DNA of 64,000 nt, taken from the NCBI GenBank assembly GCA_016165875.1, contig JABBOT010000007.1:10938216-11002215 (forward strand), written 5' to 3'. Shown here piece after piece: positions 23,600-34,195 of the stretch. The translations under genes were made by a program, and so were the position numbers. Under the pieces are notes generated by a model that saw nothing but the letters and a program-made list of their open reading frames with translations, searched no databases and was not told where the DNA came from. Position 1 is the stretch's first letter, and every line of letters begins with the position of its first letter. The DNA comes from Acanthopleura granulata (lineage: Eukaryota; Mollusca; Polyplacophora; Chitonida; Chitonidae).

Positions 23600-23815
23600 A
23601 GTATGTCTTAATTGTGCCAGGGCGAGTCTATGCCACCAAAGTGCTGCCACCAACGGAACTTCATGATACTGACACTGGCCCTATCAGGCCCGTTTCCTTG
23701 CTCCAACATCTCAATGTTGAGCGCAAAGTGAGGCAGTAACAAGTACCGTTTTTAAACTCTCTGGTATCTCCCAACCTCAAGGAGCTCTAACCACAAGATC
23801 ATCAAGGCGTCCTTA
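23600..23815 (-). mobile_element. Interspersed repeat, family S3
   Basis: Aligns by eye with 49600-49895: tagtatgtcttaattgtgcc against cagtatgtcttcttgtggca; ccaaagtgctgccaccaacg against ccaaagtgctgccgccattg; aatgttgagcgcaaagtgag against aatgttgagcgccaagcgag. The right end resembles a reversed tRNA head (ggagctctaaccacaagatc). Confidence 0.65.
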
Positions 23816-24552
23816 TGTTGTAGAGATGACAAAGGCTATATTCGCTTCATGAAAGTGACCATATTTAATTTCTTTCTTAACTGGGTGCTAAATTGCTTCA
23901 TGAAAAAAAATGACCAGTATACGTAATTTACCACTTTCTTCCTAGAAAATTCATCAGTAAACTACTCAGAGGTACATATTCTCAAAATGTGGCTTAAATA
24001 ATACAAATCAGGACAAGGGGTTTTCAGATGTATACACTCTACATCATATGGCAGGATCGGTGCACACTTGTCATACATACATGTTTGTCGGTTTACGTAC
24101 ATGTACCCATTACACGTTGATATGGTAGTAGGTATCTTTCATTCAGACTTTTCGGAGTTTAAACTGTAAGTACATAAACATTCAGTTAAATGTTCATTTA
24201 TGAAGCAACAGCACACCCTGTCGTCAAATTAAACGTAAATCTGTGTGTGTAAGTGTTGATAGTGCTTGGATAAATGCAAACTTACATGTGTATGCACTCA
24301 GTAAATCAGCGATTGTTGAAATCTTGTCGACTAGGCGAAGCTCCGGCGACCCAGATCTGTCGTCTTTTTCGAGAGCTTTCGCAGATAACAGTCTGGTAAA
24401 CCGTAAAATTCTGGTAAACAGTAAACAAGCGAACAGTCGAATCTAGAACAGTCTTTGAGAATGAGGACAGAAAATAATAAACACTTATGTTTTCTAGGGA
24501 CTGCGAAATTAGACATTTATCTGAACCCGCCGGTAGTTGTTGTGGTTTACGA

Positions 24553-24717
24553 GAATTTTCTACGATTCACCACGTGACAAGTGCTGCTATTCTTTCATTG
24601 GAGAATCTCCTCTTGTCAGCCAATGGGAATTCGTGGGGAGTGGCGTAGCTTTGTTTACTTCACTAACCAGGTGGATAAATCACGAAACGTCTAGAAACGA
24701 AAGTGTGCGTATAAAAG
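24553..24717 (+). promoter_or_regulatory. Heat-shock-type promoter of sHSP gene 1
   Basis: HSE-like gaattttctacgattc at 24553-24568. E-box CACGTG at 24571. Inverted CCAAT (attgg) at 24598 and CCAAT at 24620. A second HSE-like block gaaacgtctagaaacgaa at 24684-24701 (GAA units at 5-bp steps, one TTC degenerate). TATA box tataaaag at 24710-24717. The arrangement repeats in front of gene 2, with the same 26-bp distance from the proximal HSE to the TATA box. Confidence 0.75.
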
Positions 24718-24807
24718 ACAGAATTTTCGCCGCCCAACATATTCATTCTAGAGCTCAAGCTACGGATACCTTCGCCAAACAAAACGAAAGATTATTAAAT
24801 CACTAAA

Positions 24808-26055
24808 ATGGTATTGACGACTCTCCTTGTTCCCATGAGACTTCGTCGTGATCCACTGCACTCTCCTATTCACAGGACTTGCAGACCGCGTGGACGGTGT
24901 CGGAAAATGCCGAGGCACGACTCTCCCGCCTGTCTCCTCGCTCGCGCCGGGGGACCACAACGACATCGTGGCCACTTTCCCCTAACTCCCCTCGTCGAAG
25001 ACCTCCTGGGAATGTGGACAGACGTAGCAGGAATTCCCCTATGCAACATTAAAACGCCGCTGAAACCTGACTGGAAAGAGACCCTGAATTGTGAGGGGTT
25101 TTCACCGGACGAAGTAAATCTGGAGATTTGCAAGGACAAAATTTGCGTGAGTTGCTCCCATGAAGATAATGATGGTAATGGGAACGTAGATATTAGGCAG
25201 CTGAAAAAGGCAATCAATGTTCCTGAAGATGTTGACTTGGAGAAATTGAAGGTGTCATTCAACCGGAGAGCAATGCTCGTCCTCACAGCACCAAGAAAAC
25301 CAGTTGTCGCAGAAAAGAAAGCAGACATAAAAGCCAAGTCTGTTGAAGCTATGGACCTAGAATGGCAAAGAGAGGGAGATGAATGTTCCTGCGATGGTTG
25401 TCTGGAAGAAGCCAAAGGGAAGACAAGCGACTCATCAGCTGAGGATATGGATATCCAGAAGGTAGATTGCATAGACTTAACCCAGGACAAAGCCAAGGAA
25501 CAAGCTTCTGAGACAGAGCTGTTAGTACAGCCAGAAAACAACTTGCCTGAGGAGGATATCCAGATGGTAGAAGAAAAATCAGAGACAGAGATAACTGAAC
25601 CGCCAGGTGATAAATCTCCGGATATCCCTGCATGTACCCGGAAACCAGAACAAATAGCTGACTCCAGTACAAATTCGACCCTGCCAGAGACCACATGTGA
25701 CATGCTTAACCACAGTGAAGGAGAACAAACCCCTCAGAAAGAGATAGCTGCTGTGGAAACAGAAAACAGACTGTTTGAAATTCAAGTGAACATGAAAAAC
25801 TTCAACTCAGACAGCATTGAAGTCAAGCTGAATGGGAACACACTGACCATATCCGGAAAGCAAGAAGAGAAAGACAAAGAGACAGGGAAGGTTGTTTCCA
25901 GCCGGGCTGTGTACAGACGATTTTTAATCCCCGACTATGTCAACTGTGACCTTCTGGCATCATCGCTGGACCCGGAAGGCTTGATGACCATTTCAGCCCC
26001 ATACAAGTCTGAAGAAGATCTCGCCGAAAAGGTTATTCCTATCTCCGTGAACTGA
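24808..26055 (+). CDS. Small heat shock protein with two alpha-crystallin domains (sHSP gene 1)
   Basis: 415-residue intronless protein, probably an ATP-independent cytosolic holdase chaperone. It has a basic, Cys-containing N-terminal region (1-60), then a motif LVEDLLGMWTDVAGIP shared with gene 2. A first alpha-crystallin domain spans about 86-165 (KPDWKETLNCEGFSPDEVNL to LVLTAPRKP). A long acidic linker (170-318) carries a CSCDGC cluster (Cys 193, 195, 198). A second alpha-crystallin domain spans about 319-405 (LFEIQVNMKNFNSDSIEVKL, GLMTISAPYK), and the C-terminal tail has an I-P-I motif (VIPISVN), the usual oligomerisation peptide. The start is the first ATG after the TATA box, 98 bp downstream. 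Common sHSPs have one domain and about 150-250 residues, so this is enlarged. The closest relative in the window is gene 2. Confidence 0.93.
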   Translation: MVLTTLLVPMRLRRDPLHSPIHRTCRPRGRCRKMPRHDSPACLLARAGGPQRHRGHFPLTPLVEDLLGMWTDVAGIPLCNIKTPLKPDWKETLNCEGFSPDEVNLEICKDKICVSCSHEDNDGNGNVDIRQLKKAINVPEDVDLEKLKVSFNRRAMLVLTAPRKPVVAEKKADIKAKSVEAMDLEWQREGDECSCDGCLEEAKGKTSDSSAEDMDIQKVDCIDLTQDKAKEQASETELLVQPENNLPEEDIQMVEEKSETEITEPPGDKSPDIPACTRKPEQIADSSTNSTLPETTCDMLNHSEGEQTPQKEIAAVETENRLFEIQVNMKNFNSDSIEVKLNGNTLTISGKQEEKDKETGKVVSSRAVYRRFLIPDYVNCDLLASSLDPEGLMTISAPYKSEEDLAEKVIPISVN

Positions 26056-26620
26056 AGAATGAGACGGAACTATGTAGAGGGCAGTCGCAATGTCATGGAC
26101 AGACTCGACATCAGTGGAACTTTAAAAAACATGTTTGCAGTAATTATTTAATTTTCATATTTCAATACATCATTGTTGTCATTTTTTTACAGTTAGGAAA
26201 GTATGAATTTGATGAATTGGTCATTTGCAAGCATACCTAAGCAGCATGGATAAGCAAGGAGAATTGTCTGTGTTCATGTCATTGCATATGCAATCTTTAT
26301 GCACTCATGACATTACATAATACATTTGTCAAGTATGAAAGTTGAAAGATGTACCTCAGTGTTTGTTAGATAACTGTCACCACATCATATCTTTTCCTGT
26401 TCACTTCACTAAGGAATATTTTGAAATGAAAATATGTAAACATATGTACATATTTATGTTCTCATGATATTACATAATACATTTGTCAAGCATGAAAGTT
26501 GAAAGATAGATCTATTTTTGATGTGTGTGATTGATCGATGTTAAAACGTCATATCAGTTGTTTTGTTTTTCTGTTTTCTTCATGCAGCAATATTTTAAAA
26601 TGAAAATAAATATGTTCAAG
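26056..26620 (+). other. Likely 3' UTR of sHSP gene 1 with a ~160-bp duplication
   Basis: Two similar stretches, near 26301-26450 and 26460-26615, share attacataatacatttgtcaa, atgaaagttgaaagat and aatgaaaata. An AATAAA at 26605-26610 could be the polyadenylation signal. No coding potential is seen. Confidence 0.5.
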
Positions 26621-26799
26621 TTTACACACTGTTGCCTGTTGTAAATGTGTAGTGTTTGCATATCAAATCTCAATTCAGGATGGGATCACATTGCACATGT
26701 CACAATTCCTGAAATGTTACAATCTTGTGTTGATGTCTTGGAAGAGGTGTATAATAATCTCTGTCGGAACTCTTCCAAACTTTGGCCAGTGAGGAGATG

Positions 26800-27490
26800 G
26801 TGGTGTATACAGCTCCAAGCTGTTAGGAGGATGGTCATCTATGTGCATGGCAAGATTCACTGGTTTCCTGTAAGCTTCATGGTTTCCTCCAATCACTGAT
26901 CATTGGCAGCTCCATTACTTTTATTCAGTGGAGTGGTGTGTTATGCCATACTTAAGAATATTTCACTTGTACGACAGTGACCAGCATAGTGGTGAGAGGA
27001 AACTATGCAAAGCCCAGTGGGGGAACTGACTAACAGACTGTCAGACCTTTCCTACAGATGACTGGAGAGGAAGCCAGCAAAAGGTGGATTTGAACTCGCA
27101 GCAACAGGACTGAGGAGAGGATCCTTGGTCATTTCCCCCACTAGGATGCTATCCACTAGACCATGAAGGCTGGCTCTGTCATCAAGTATACGACAAGATA
27201 CACTTGTTTCCTCCAGGCTCTCCTGGTTTCCTCCATTCAGCACTCTGCCCACTCTGTCGGCTCTAGTGACAATCAAGGTTTCTCAGCAAAGCACTTGACA
27301 AGATCCTCTTGTTTCCCCTAGGCTGTAATGGTTTCCTGTACTGATAACCAAACCTCAGGTCACATTGTACATATTGGCATACATGTTGGCTTGGTACATG
27401 TACACAGCAAGATGGAGTGGTTTCACTATTAAAGGCTTTATGGTTTACTCCATTCACAACCAGTACCGTAAGAGTGAACTTATCCACAGT
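26800..27490. repeat. Diverged ~110-bp tandem repeat split by a SINE
   Basis: Four related blocks: ggcaagattcactggtttcc (26849), gacaagatacacttgtttcc (27191), gacaagatcctcttgtttcc (27298) and agcaagatggagtggtttca (27407). The last three are about 107-111 bp apart. The SINE at 26915-27175 separates the first from the rest. Confidence 0.6.
26915..27175 (-). mobile_element. SINE, minus orientation, near full length (family S1-like)
   Basis: Left end (tail): catacttaagaatatttcac, then gacagtgaccagcatagtgg and gaggaaactatgcaaagccc. Right end (head, reversed): ggatttgaactcgcagcaac as the B-box and ctatccactagaccatgaag as the A-box. Diverged; target-site duplication not identified. Confidence 0.75.
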
Positions 27491-28210
27491 GTAACAACCA
27501 ATAATCACGTAAACAAGTAAATCTATGCCAGATACTGAATCTACATCCGCAATACTACCGGGATCGACACATTGTACTGAAAACCCCAAACTTGCTACTC
27601 ATTGATGAATTTTGTCCAGCTATGTGCACACAAGCCAACAAGGCCATTCACGAAAATTATTTCAACCAATCAAATTTTAAAAACTAAAGATGTGAACACA
27701 TAGACGATTTTAAGACAAACTGGTCACATCTTTAATTGAAGGAATCAGGCACGAGGCATATTTTATTTGGCATCTGAAATTTCAAATTTATATTTCAAAA
27801 CAGCTGCATTTGTGGCATCCAATGTCTGGGCATTCAGACCTTTCAGCTAGATGTATACAATGGTATACTTAATACCTTAGTGGCAAAGTGTTGAAGAGTG
27901 GGAGGTGGCCATGTGTCATTAAAGGTGACTGCCCTTCAGGTGCTAGGTCACAAAACGAGAGTTCACTTCCATTCTTTCCCTGATTGTGAAGCCTTGATGA
28001 CAATAATCTGTTGAAGACACTTGTGAGGCTGTTTCCACAATCTAACTCTTCTGGACGATGTGCATATCAGTACATGTAAATCGCATGTGGGAGAGTTCAA
28101 CAGTAAACTTCAGTTCAGTGGTCTACCGTGGTTACTTCGGTTTCCTTCACCTAGAGAAATGAGCATCACTTTCTAGATGAAAAATTCATGAATATCTTGC
28201 TGCAAAACAA
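27490..28210. other. Intergenic, no gene seen
   Basis: AT-rich spacer. The only structure seen is an 11-bp perfect inverted repeat, taaagatgtga at 27685 and tcacatcttta at 27724, about 28 bp apart. Confidence 0.5.
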
Positions 28211-28214
28211 TTAA

Positions 28215-30352
28215 ATGTGCAGTGTTGGACAGGTATACAAGTCTGTGTACTGCAGTAAAGCAAATATGTAGTTGTGGACAGGTATGCATTCTGTGTACTG
28301 CAGTAAAGCAAATATGTAGTTGTGGACAGGTATGCATTCTGTGTACTGCATGAAAACAAATGTATAGTTGTGGACAGGTTCACATTTTGTGTACTGCAGA
28401 AAAACAAATGTGGTAGAAATGTATATATTCTGTGTACAGCAAAAAAGCAAATGTGTAACAATGGATATTTAACATACATTCTGTGTACACTGGACATTAA
28501 ACATACATTCTGTGTAGCGCAGTAAAGCAAATGTGTAGTGGTTGTGGACAGCTATACATTCTGTGTGCTACATAAAAACAAATGTGTCGTGGTGGACAGA
28601 TATACATTCTGTGTACTGCATAAAAACAAATGTGTAGTTGTGGACAGCTATACATTCTGTGTGCTACATAAAAACAAATGTGTAGTGGTGGACAGGTATA
28701 CATTCTGTGTGCTACAGAAAAACAAATGTGTAGTTGTGGACAGCTGTACATTCTGCTTGCTACATAAAACAAATGTAATGTGGTGGGCAGGTATACATTT
28801 TGTGTACTGCATAAAAGCAAATATGTAGTTTTGGACAGCTATACATTCTGTACACTACATGAAAACAAATGTGTAGTAGTGGACAGCTATGCATTCTGTG
28901 TACTGCATAAAAACAAACAAATGTGTAGTTGTGGACAGGTATACATTCCGTGTACAGCATGAAACAAATATGTGGTAGTGGGCAGGAACACATTCTGTTT
29001 ACTGCAGGGAACAAATATGTGGTAGTGGGCAGGTATACATTCTGTGTACTGCATAAAAACAAATGTGTTGTGATAGACAGGTATACATTCAGTGTGCTAC
29101 ATAAAACAAATGTGTAGTTGTGGACAGGTATACATTCTGTGTACTGCATAAAAACAAACAAATGTGTAGTTGTGGACTGGTATACATTCTGTGTACTGCA
29201 TAAAAACAAATGTGTTGTGGTGGACAGCTATACATTCTGTGTACTACATAAAAAAATGTGTTGTGGTGGACAGGTATACATTTTGTGTACTGCATAAAAG
29301 CAAATATGTAGTTTTGGGCAGCTATACATTCTGTATACTGCATGAAAACAAATGTGTAGTAGTGGACAGCTATACATTCTGCTTGCTACATAAAAACAAA
29401 TGTGTAGTTGTGGACAGCTATGCATTCTGTGTGCTACATAAAACAAATGTGTTGTGATGGACAGGTATACATTCTGCGTATTGCATAAAAACAAATGTGT
29501 AGTTGTGGACAGCTATACATTGTGTGTGCTACATAAAAACCAATGTGTAGTGATGGACAGGTATACATTCTGCGTACTGCATGAAAGCAAATATGTAGTT
29601 TTGGGCAGCTATACATTCTGTATACTGCATGAAAACAAATGTGTAGTAGTGGACAGCTATGCATTCTGTGTATCACATAAAAACAAATGAGTAGTTGTGG
29701 ACAGGTATATATTCTGCATACTGCATAAAAACAAATGTGTAGTGTTGGTCAGGTATACATTCTGCGTACTACATGAAAACAAATGTGTAGTTCTGGACAG
29801 CTATACATTCTGTGTGCTACATAAAACAAATGTGTTGTGATGGACAGGTATACATTCTGCGTATTGCATAGAAACAAATGTGTAGTTCTGGACAGCTATA
29901 CATTCTGCTTGCTACATAAAAACAAATGTGTAGTTGTGGACAGCTATACATTCTGTGTGCTCCATAAAACAAATGTGTTGTGATGGACAGGTATACATTC
30001 TGCGTATTGCATAAAAACAAATGTGTAGTTGTGGACAGCTATACATTGTGTGTACTACATAAAAACAAATGTGTAGTGATGGACAGGTATACATTCTGCG
30101 TACTGCATGAAAGCAAATATGCAGTTGTGGACAGCTATGCATTCTGTGTACTGCATGAAAACAAACAAATGTGTAGTTGTGGACAGGTATACATTCCGTG
30201 TACAGCATGAAACAAATATGTGGTAGTGGGCAGGTATACATTCTGTGGTTTGAAGAAAATGAAATGTGTACCGTAATGGTGGAGAGGAATACATTCTGTG
30301 TATTGCAAGACAATAAATGTGTAGCGGTGAGTAGTATACAAATCTGTGTACT
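28215..30352. repeat. 2.1-kb minisatellite of about 48-bp units
   Basis: About 45 units of the general form tgtggacaggtatacattct, gtgtactgcataaaaacaaa, tgtgtagt. Most units are 45-48 bp. Units vary (ggacag/gggcag, gtat/gctat, tactgc/tgctac) and combinations recur at distance, for example near 28930 and 30180, showing higher-order structure. As 48 is a multiple of three, long stop-free frames occur on both strands; I treat these as by-products. It lies between sHSP genes 1 and 2. Confidence 0.93.
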
Positions 30353-30359
30353 CAATGAC

Positions 30360-30785
30360 ATTATTCAGTTGGTTGGCAGCTGGTAGAAGTCATGGATATG
30401 TCGAATAATCGACTTGCAGTCCAGTTTTCGTTGCCATGCACGCCAGCAAAGATTTTCATCTGCACCAAAGGTATATCAATCATTGATAATTATTGATGTT
30501 CAGTTTGAGGAAATTTAAATAAAATGATTTATCTTTTATTTACGACATAACTCAGGGCCGGTCTAAAAGCACGTACATACACGAGTAACGTTGCCGTAAC
30601 GGAGAAGTTGTTGTTGTCGTGGCCTAGATCGGAGTTGTGGCTGTCCTTTTTAACCCCTGCCGTTGTATTTCAAATGTTCAGCTTTAATCGAGAATTTTCT
30701 CTGGAAATGCGAGGAAATATTGCATTACATTTCTCCACCAGCACGTTTCGGTAAATCGATATCTCACCGAGCATGATGCAAATTT
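30360..30785. other. Spacer upstream of sHSP gene 2
   Basis: Non-repetitive AT-rich sequence between the minisatellite and the gene 2 promoter. No ORF or element is supported. Confidence 0.5.
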
Positions 30786-30789
30786 ACCA

Positions 30790-30951
30790 GAATGTTCTGC
30801 GTCCATGCGACGTGACAGTGCCGCTATTTGATTGGTTGGCCTGCTACTGCCAGCCAATGAAAAACCATGGGGCGTAGTTAACGTTTGTTTATTTCATGTA
30901 CCACGTGGATGGATCAAGAAAACTCTGGAACTGATCGTAAGCATATAAAAG
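30790..30951 (+). promoter_or_regulatory. Heat-shock-type promoter of sHSP gene 2
   Basis: HSE gaatgttc at 30790-30797 (perfect GAAnnTTC). Inverted CCAAT (attgg) at 30831 and CCAAT at 30852. E-box CACGTG at 30902. Second HSE-like gaaaactctggaactgat at 30918-30935. TATA box tataaaag at 30944-30951. Blocks such as cagccaatg, ggcgtag and tttgttta are shared with the gene 1 promoter, so the promoter was duplicated with the gene. Confidence 0.75.
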
Positions 30952-31057
30952 CTTGCAATTTCAGCGTTGAACTCATGAACTCCTTCATACAGCACTCCAA
31001 GCAACCGACGATCATATTCAGCCAAATACAGCGTAAATACTGCGATAATACTGCAAT

Positions 31058-32458
31058 ATGTTGTTCACTGCACCAGTGACGCCGGTGAGGTTTAACCACA
31101 CTATTCCCCCACACATGGCGTGCCAGCCGAGAAGACCGTGTCGAAGGACGGTAAGGCACGGACCGCGACTGCACGGGCCAGGACCCCACGGGCCTCCCAC
31201 CTGGCTCTTCGCCCCCGCCGGGGGACGGCACCAAGATCGAGACGCCCTTTGCCTCCCTCCATTCCTTGAAGATGTTTTCGGAATGTGGAAAGAGGTGGCC
31301 GGAATTCCCGTGAAGAAAGAAGCTAAAACACCACGGAAACCTGACTGGAAAGACTCGGTTAATTGTGATGGATTTTCCCCTGATGAAATCAGTCTAGAGA
31401 TTTCCGATGGTAAAATCATCGTAAATTGCAATCATGAATCAAATGATGGTGCCGGGAACATAGACGTTCGCCAACTGAAAAGAACCATCAACGTACCTGA
31501 AGACGTCAACGGTGATAAAATGACGGTCACGCTCAGCACGAAAGGCTTGCTAGTTGTGAACGCACCGAGAAAACCAGATGACAGAGAAGCGAAATCAGAC
31601 ACTCCAGCAAAGCCTGCGCAGGCGGATGTGGTCAACGACGAAGAGAGAGACGAAGACGAATGTTCGTGTGAGGATTGTCAAGAAGATGATCAAGGGGAGA
31701 CAACTGGGTCGTCGGTTGATGGCAAAGACATTCAGATGGAAACACCAGCCGACAACTCAAAGGCAGAAGCGCCTGTGCAGCCAGAAATGAAACCACTAGA
31801 AAAAGAACAAACTGCTGATCCAGCGATGTCAGAAAAGGCAGACAGAGAACCCCAAAATATGGAGACTACAAAAGTAGAATCCAAACCTGAAGAAGAAGCG
31901 TCTGTAGGCCTACATCAAGAAAGTAAGCCTCAAGACATAGATAGTCACAAAGAAGATGCTGAGTCGGGGACAGAAAATTTAGAACATCCCGAAAAGACAG
32001 GAGAGGAAAACATAGACGAAGAAAAACCGGAGACGAACCCGGAGCCTGAGCAGAATCCGGAGACGGGAAAGCTAGAACAGCTGGAAAAGACAACAACAGA
32101 AAGCCAGGGGCAAGAAAAAACGGAGACGCAGGAAGAGTCCGAAAAGAGATTATTTGAAATCCATTTGGACATGAAGAACTTCAACCCAGACAGTATAGAA
32201 GTCAAGCTTAATGGGAACGCTCTGACCATATCCGGAAAGCAAGAAGACAAAGATAAGGCGACAGGGAAAGTTGTTTCGAGCAAGGCCATGTACAGACGAT
32301 TTTATATTCCCGACGATGTGAACTGTGACCAACTGAGGTCATGCTTGGACAGTCACGGTCAGATGACCATCTCTGCGCCTTATAAGACCGCAGAAGATCT
32401 GACTGAAAAGGTCATTCCTATCTCCGTGAACGGATGGAGGCGGTGCATGGAACTATAA
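31058..32458 (+). CDS. Small heat shock protein with two alpha-crystallin domains (sHSP gene 2)
   Basis: 466-residue intronless paralog of gene 1 in the same orientation. It has a basic Pro/Arg-rich N-terminus and the motif FLEDVFGMWKEVAGIP (about 69-84). The first alpha-crystallin domain is at about 103-181 (KPDWKDSVNCDGFSPDEISL to LVVNAPRKP). A linker of about 180 residues is very acidic (Glu-rich, many EKTE-type runs) with a CSCEDC cluster (Cys 202, 204, 207). The second domain, at about 362-450, is nearly identical to that of gene 1 (LFEIHLDMKNFNPDSIEVKL). The IPI tail motif sits at about 453-455, followed by 11 extra residues absent from gene 1. The start is the first ATG, 114 bp after the TATA box. 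Predicted role: heat-inducible cytosolic holdase. The linker is the least conserved part between the two copies. Confidence 0.93.
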   Translation: MLFTAPVTPVRFNHTIPPHMACQPRRPCRRTVRHGPRLHGPGPHGPPTWLFAPAGGRHQDRDALCLPPFLEDVFGMWKEVAGIPVKKEAKTPRKPDWKDSVNCDGFSPDEISLEISDGKIIVNCNHESNDGAGNIDVRQLKRTINVPEDVNGDKMTVTLSTKGLLVVNAPRKPDDREAKSDTPAKPAQADVVNDEERDEDECSCEDCQEDDQGETTGSSVDGKDIQMETPADNSKAEAPVQPEMKPLEKEQTADPAMSEKADREPQNMETTKVESKPEEEASVGLHQESKPQDIDSHKEDAESGTENLEHPEKTGEENIDEEKPETNPEPEQNPETGKLEQLEKTTTESQGQEKTETQEESEKRLFEIHLDMKNFNPDSIEVKLNGNALTISGKQEDKDKATGKVVSSKAMYRRFYIPDDVNCDQLRSCLDSHGQMTISAPYKTAEDLTEKVIPISVNGWRRCMEL

Positions 32459-33400
32459 AGGGGCGTGGCTATATGATGGACAGACTGTTATCCAAAATCG
32501 TCTGAACTTTAAAATCATCCAGAATATTTATTTAAAATCATTTTGTGCTGGTTTTATTGTGTGAAAATTCGTTCTGTTTCGTTAATCACATGTGACCATT
32601 GTTCTTAAAATGCCTCAAATTTGCAATGCATACATTTATTAATTTATGTGAAAAGTGGAATATATTTTAAATTTTTATTAAAAATGCCTTTCAAATAAGA
32701 ACTTGAGCGATTTGGTCTGTTGTATGTATCTTACTGATAATTAGATGTTGCAGTTAAGTTACTCCACATAACTTTAATCTGATGTTAATCAGATTAAATC
32801 TCACCCGCATAAATAGGTGAGTTAACGATGTTTGTGTCTTAATCTTGTAAGCACATGTTGTCTATTCCAGTAAAGTGACGTGTTGATGACGATAATGAAG
32901 TTCTACCGAAAGCAAAGTTAAATACCAGCGAACTAATTGCGAATCATTACATAACAGTAGAAATTTGTCGAATTGATGGTTTATATGCGACGACGGACGG
33001 CACTACGGCGAGAGTAAACAGGGCAGTGCCCTTTAACTCGGATGACGATGGGCAGCATCAACAGAAGGAGACCTCTTTGTAATATTTAGCCCAGTTATTT
33101 ATTTACATTGCATTTGTACAAGATTGTTTCACTTATACATGTAGGCCTCCGTACTGGCGTTAAGACAATAGCAGAAAGAGGTCAGGTTATCGAGGGGAAT
33201 GTAAAAGACATTGTAAGCCTGTACGGAAAATAGCAAACTAACTCACCTGTTTTATGTCATAAGATTACACTTCTCTCAATCCAAGAGAGAGTTGAATTGA
33301 AACATGTAGATAATCTATAGTGGACAACTCACGAGATCTACACTGGTCTGAAATATTTCACTGTACTGATCACGTGGCTATTAGAAATGGCACTGCGAAA
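32459..33400. other. 3' flank of sHSP gene 2, no further gene
   Basis: The likely 3' UTR, with no strict AATAAA, runs into AT-rich spacer. No coding region or recognisable repeat is seen. Confidence 0.5.
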
Positions 33401-33665
33401 TACGTCATTTCTAACAGTGCATACCGTATGTGTGACAACACCATCCAGTTCGTGGCCAAATCTTATCTGATTGTTGGATGACGTCATGTGCATATTCATT
33501 ATTTATACATCAGTGAAATCCCAGCATTTCCTTCACTCATAAGAGTGTTATTTTCACTGCAGTGAAATACCACATTTTGATATTTCACACCCAGACGTCA
33601 TGACGTCAAAAAAGAAACATTTTATTTTACAAACTTCCAATCTGATCTCAGCGGAATGACGTCAT
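33400..33665. promoter_or_regulatory. Cluster of CRE-like TGACGTCA sites and palindromes
   Basis: Perfect TGACGTCA occurs at 33479, 33601 and 33657, with half sites near 33403 and 33594 and a tcacgtca near 33694. A 16-bp palindrome tttcactgcagtgaaa lies at 33552-33567. No transcription unit is visible beside it, so a regulatory role is only a suggestion. Confidence 0.35.
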
Positions 33666-33849
33666 AATGCAAGTTTACTCAACTGCTACATTCTCACGTC
33701 ACGCAAGAAGACACGACGTTGTATAACGCGTCATGTACACGACGTCAGGCTCTAGGCATGTCTGTAGTAGCCTACAGGTGGAAAATATGCCGAAAACTCT
33801 TTAAAGTACACAAAATCATGATTCTATTAGAGTATAAATAATAAACAGA

Positions 33850-34032
33850 ATATTGCACATTTAAGGTTGAATACCGTAAATATTGCTCTTGTGAGAGGTG
33901 GAAGAGATAATGACCCTTCGCGTCTCGTGGGTTACCATTCCCACCTAACACTCGAGCAAGCGTGTCGTGGTTTATCATTTCCACCTCTCACAAGAACATT
34001 ATTAACGGCATTCAACCTTCAATGTGCAATAT
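33850..34032. mobile_element. Foldback element with ~60-bp arms
   Basis: The left arm holds tattgcacatttaaggttga then cttgtgagaggtggaa. The right arm holds ttccacctctcacaag then attcaaccttcaatgtgcaa, the near-exact reverse complement. The central ~60 bp is unique. No transposase, so probably a MITE-like element. Confidence 0.75.
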
Positions 34033-34195
34033 CCAATGTAGAGTTTGTATAATCAAGAATATTTCATAGAGACCAAAGCGGTCAGTTGGGTCATGGGTGG
34101 AGGAAACTGAACTTGTCGATAAACTTGCAGACAATATTTTCAGCCAGGCCTACAGAATCTGGATTCTAAGGCGCAACCCACTTGAATACTACTTA

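Larger units (their letters stand above)
20689..24550. other. Intergenic region between ERCC6L2 and sHSP gene 1
   Basis: Presumed ERCC6L2 3' UTR followed by AT-rich spacer. I found no clear AATAAA near the stop. The region holds a foldback element (21986-22064), tRNA-like repeats (22084-22260, 22944-23095, 23600-23815) and a (TTTG)n run at 22682-22708. No gene is supported here. Confidence 0.6.

Noticed and set aside
24870..25703. Long minus-strand open frame under sHSP gene 1
   Set aside because: Antisense shadow of a GC-rich coding region; the plus-strand product has clear alpha-crystallin domains.
28215..30352. CRISPR-like array
   Set aside because: The repeats run directly into each other with no unique spacers, and the setting is eukaryotic.
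28322..30386. Long open frames on both strands inside the 48-bp array
   Set aside because: They follow from a unit length divisible by three. No start context, splice sites or homology, and both strands are equally open.
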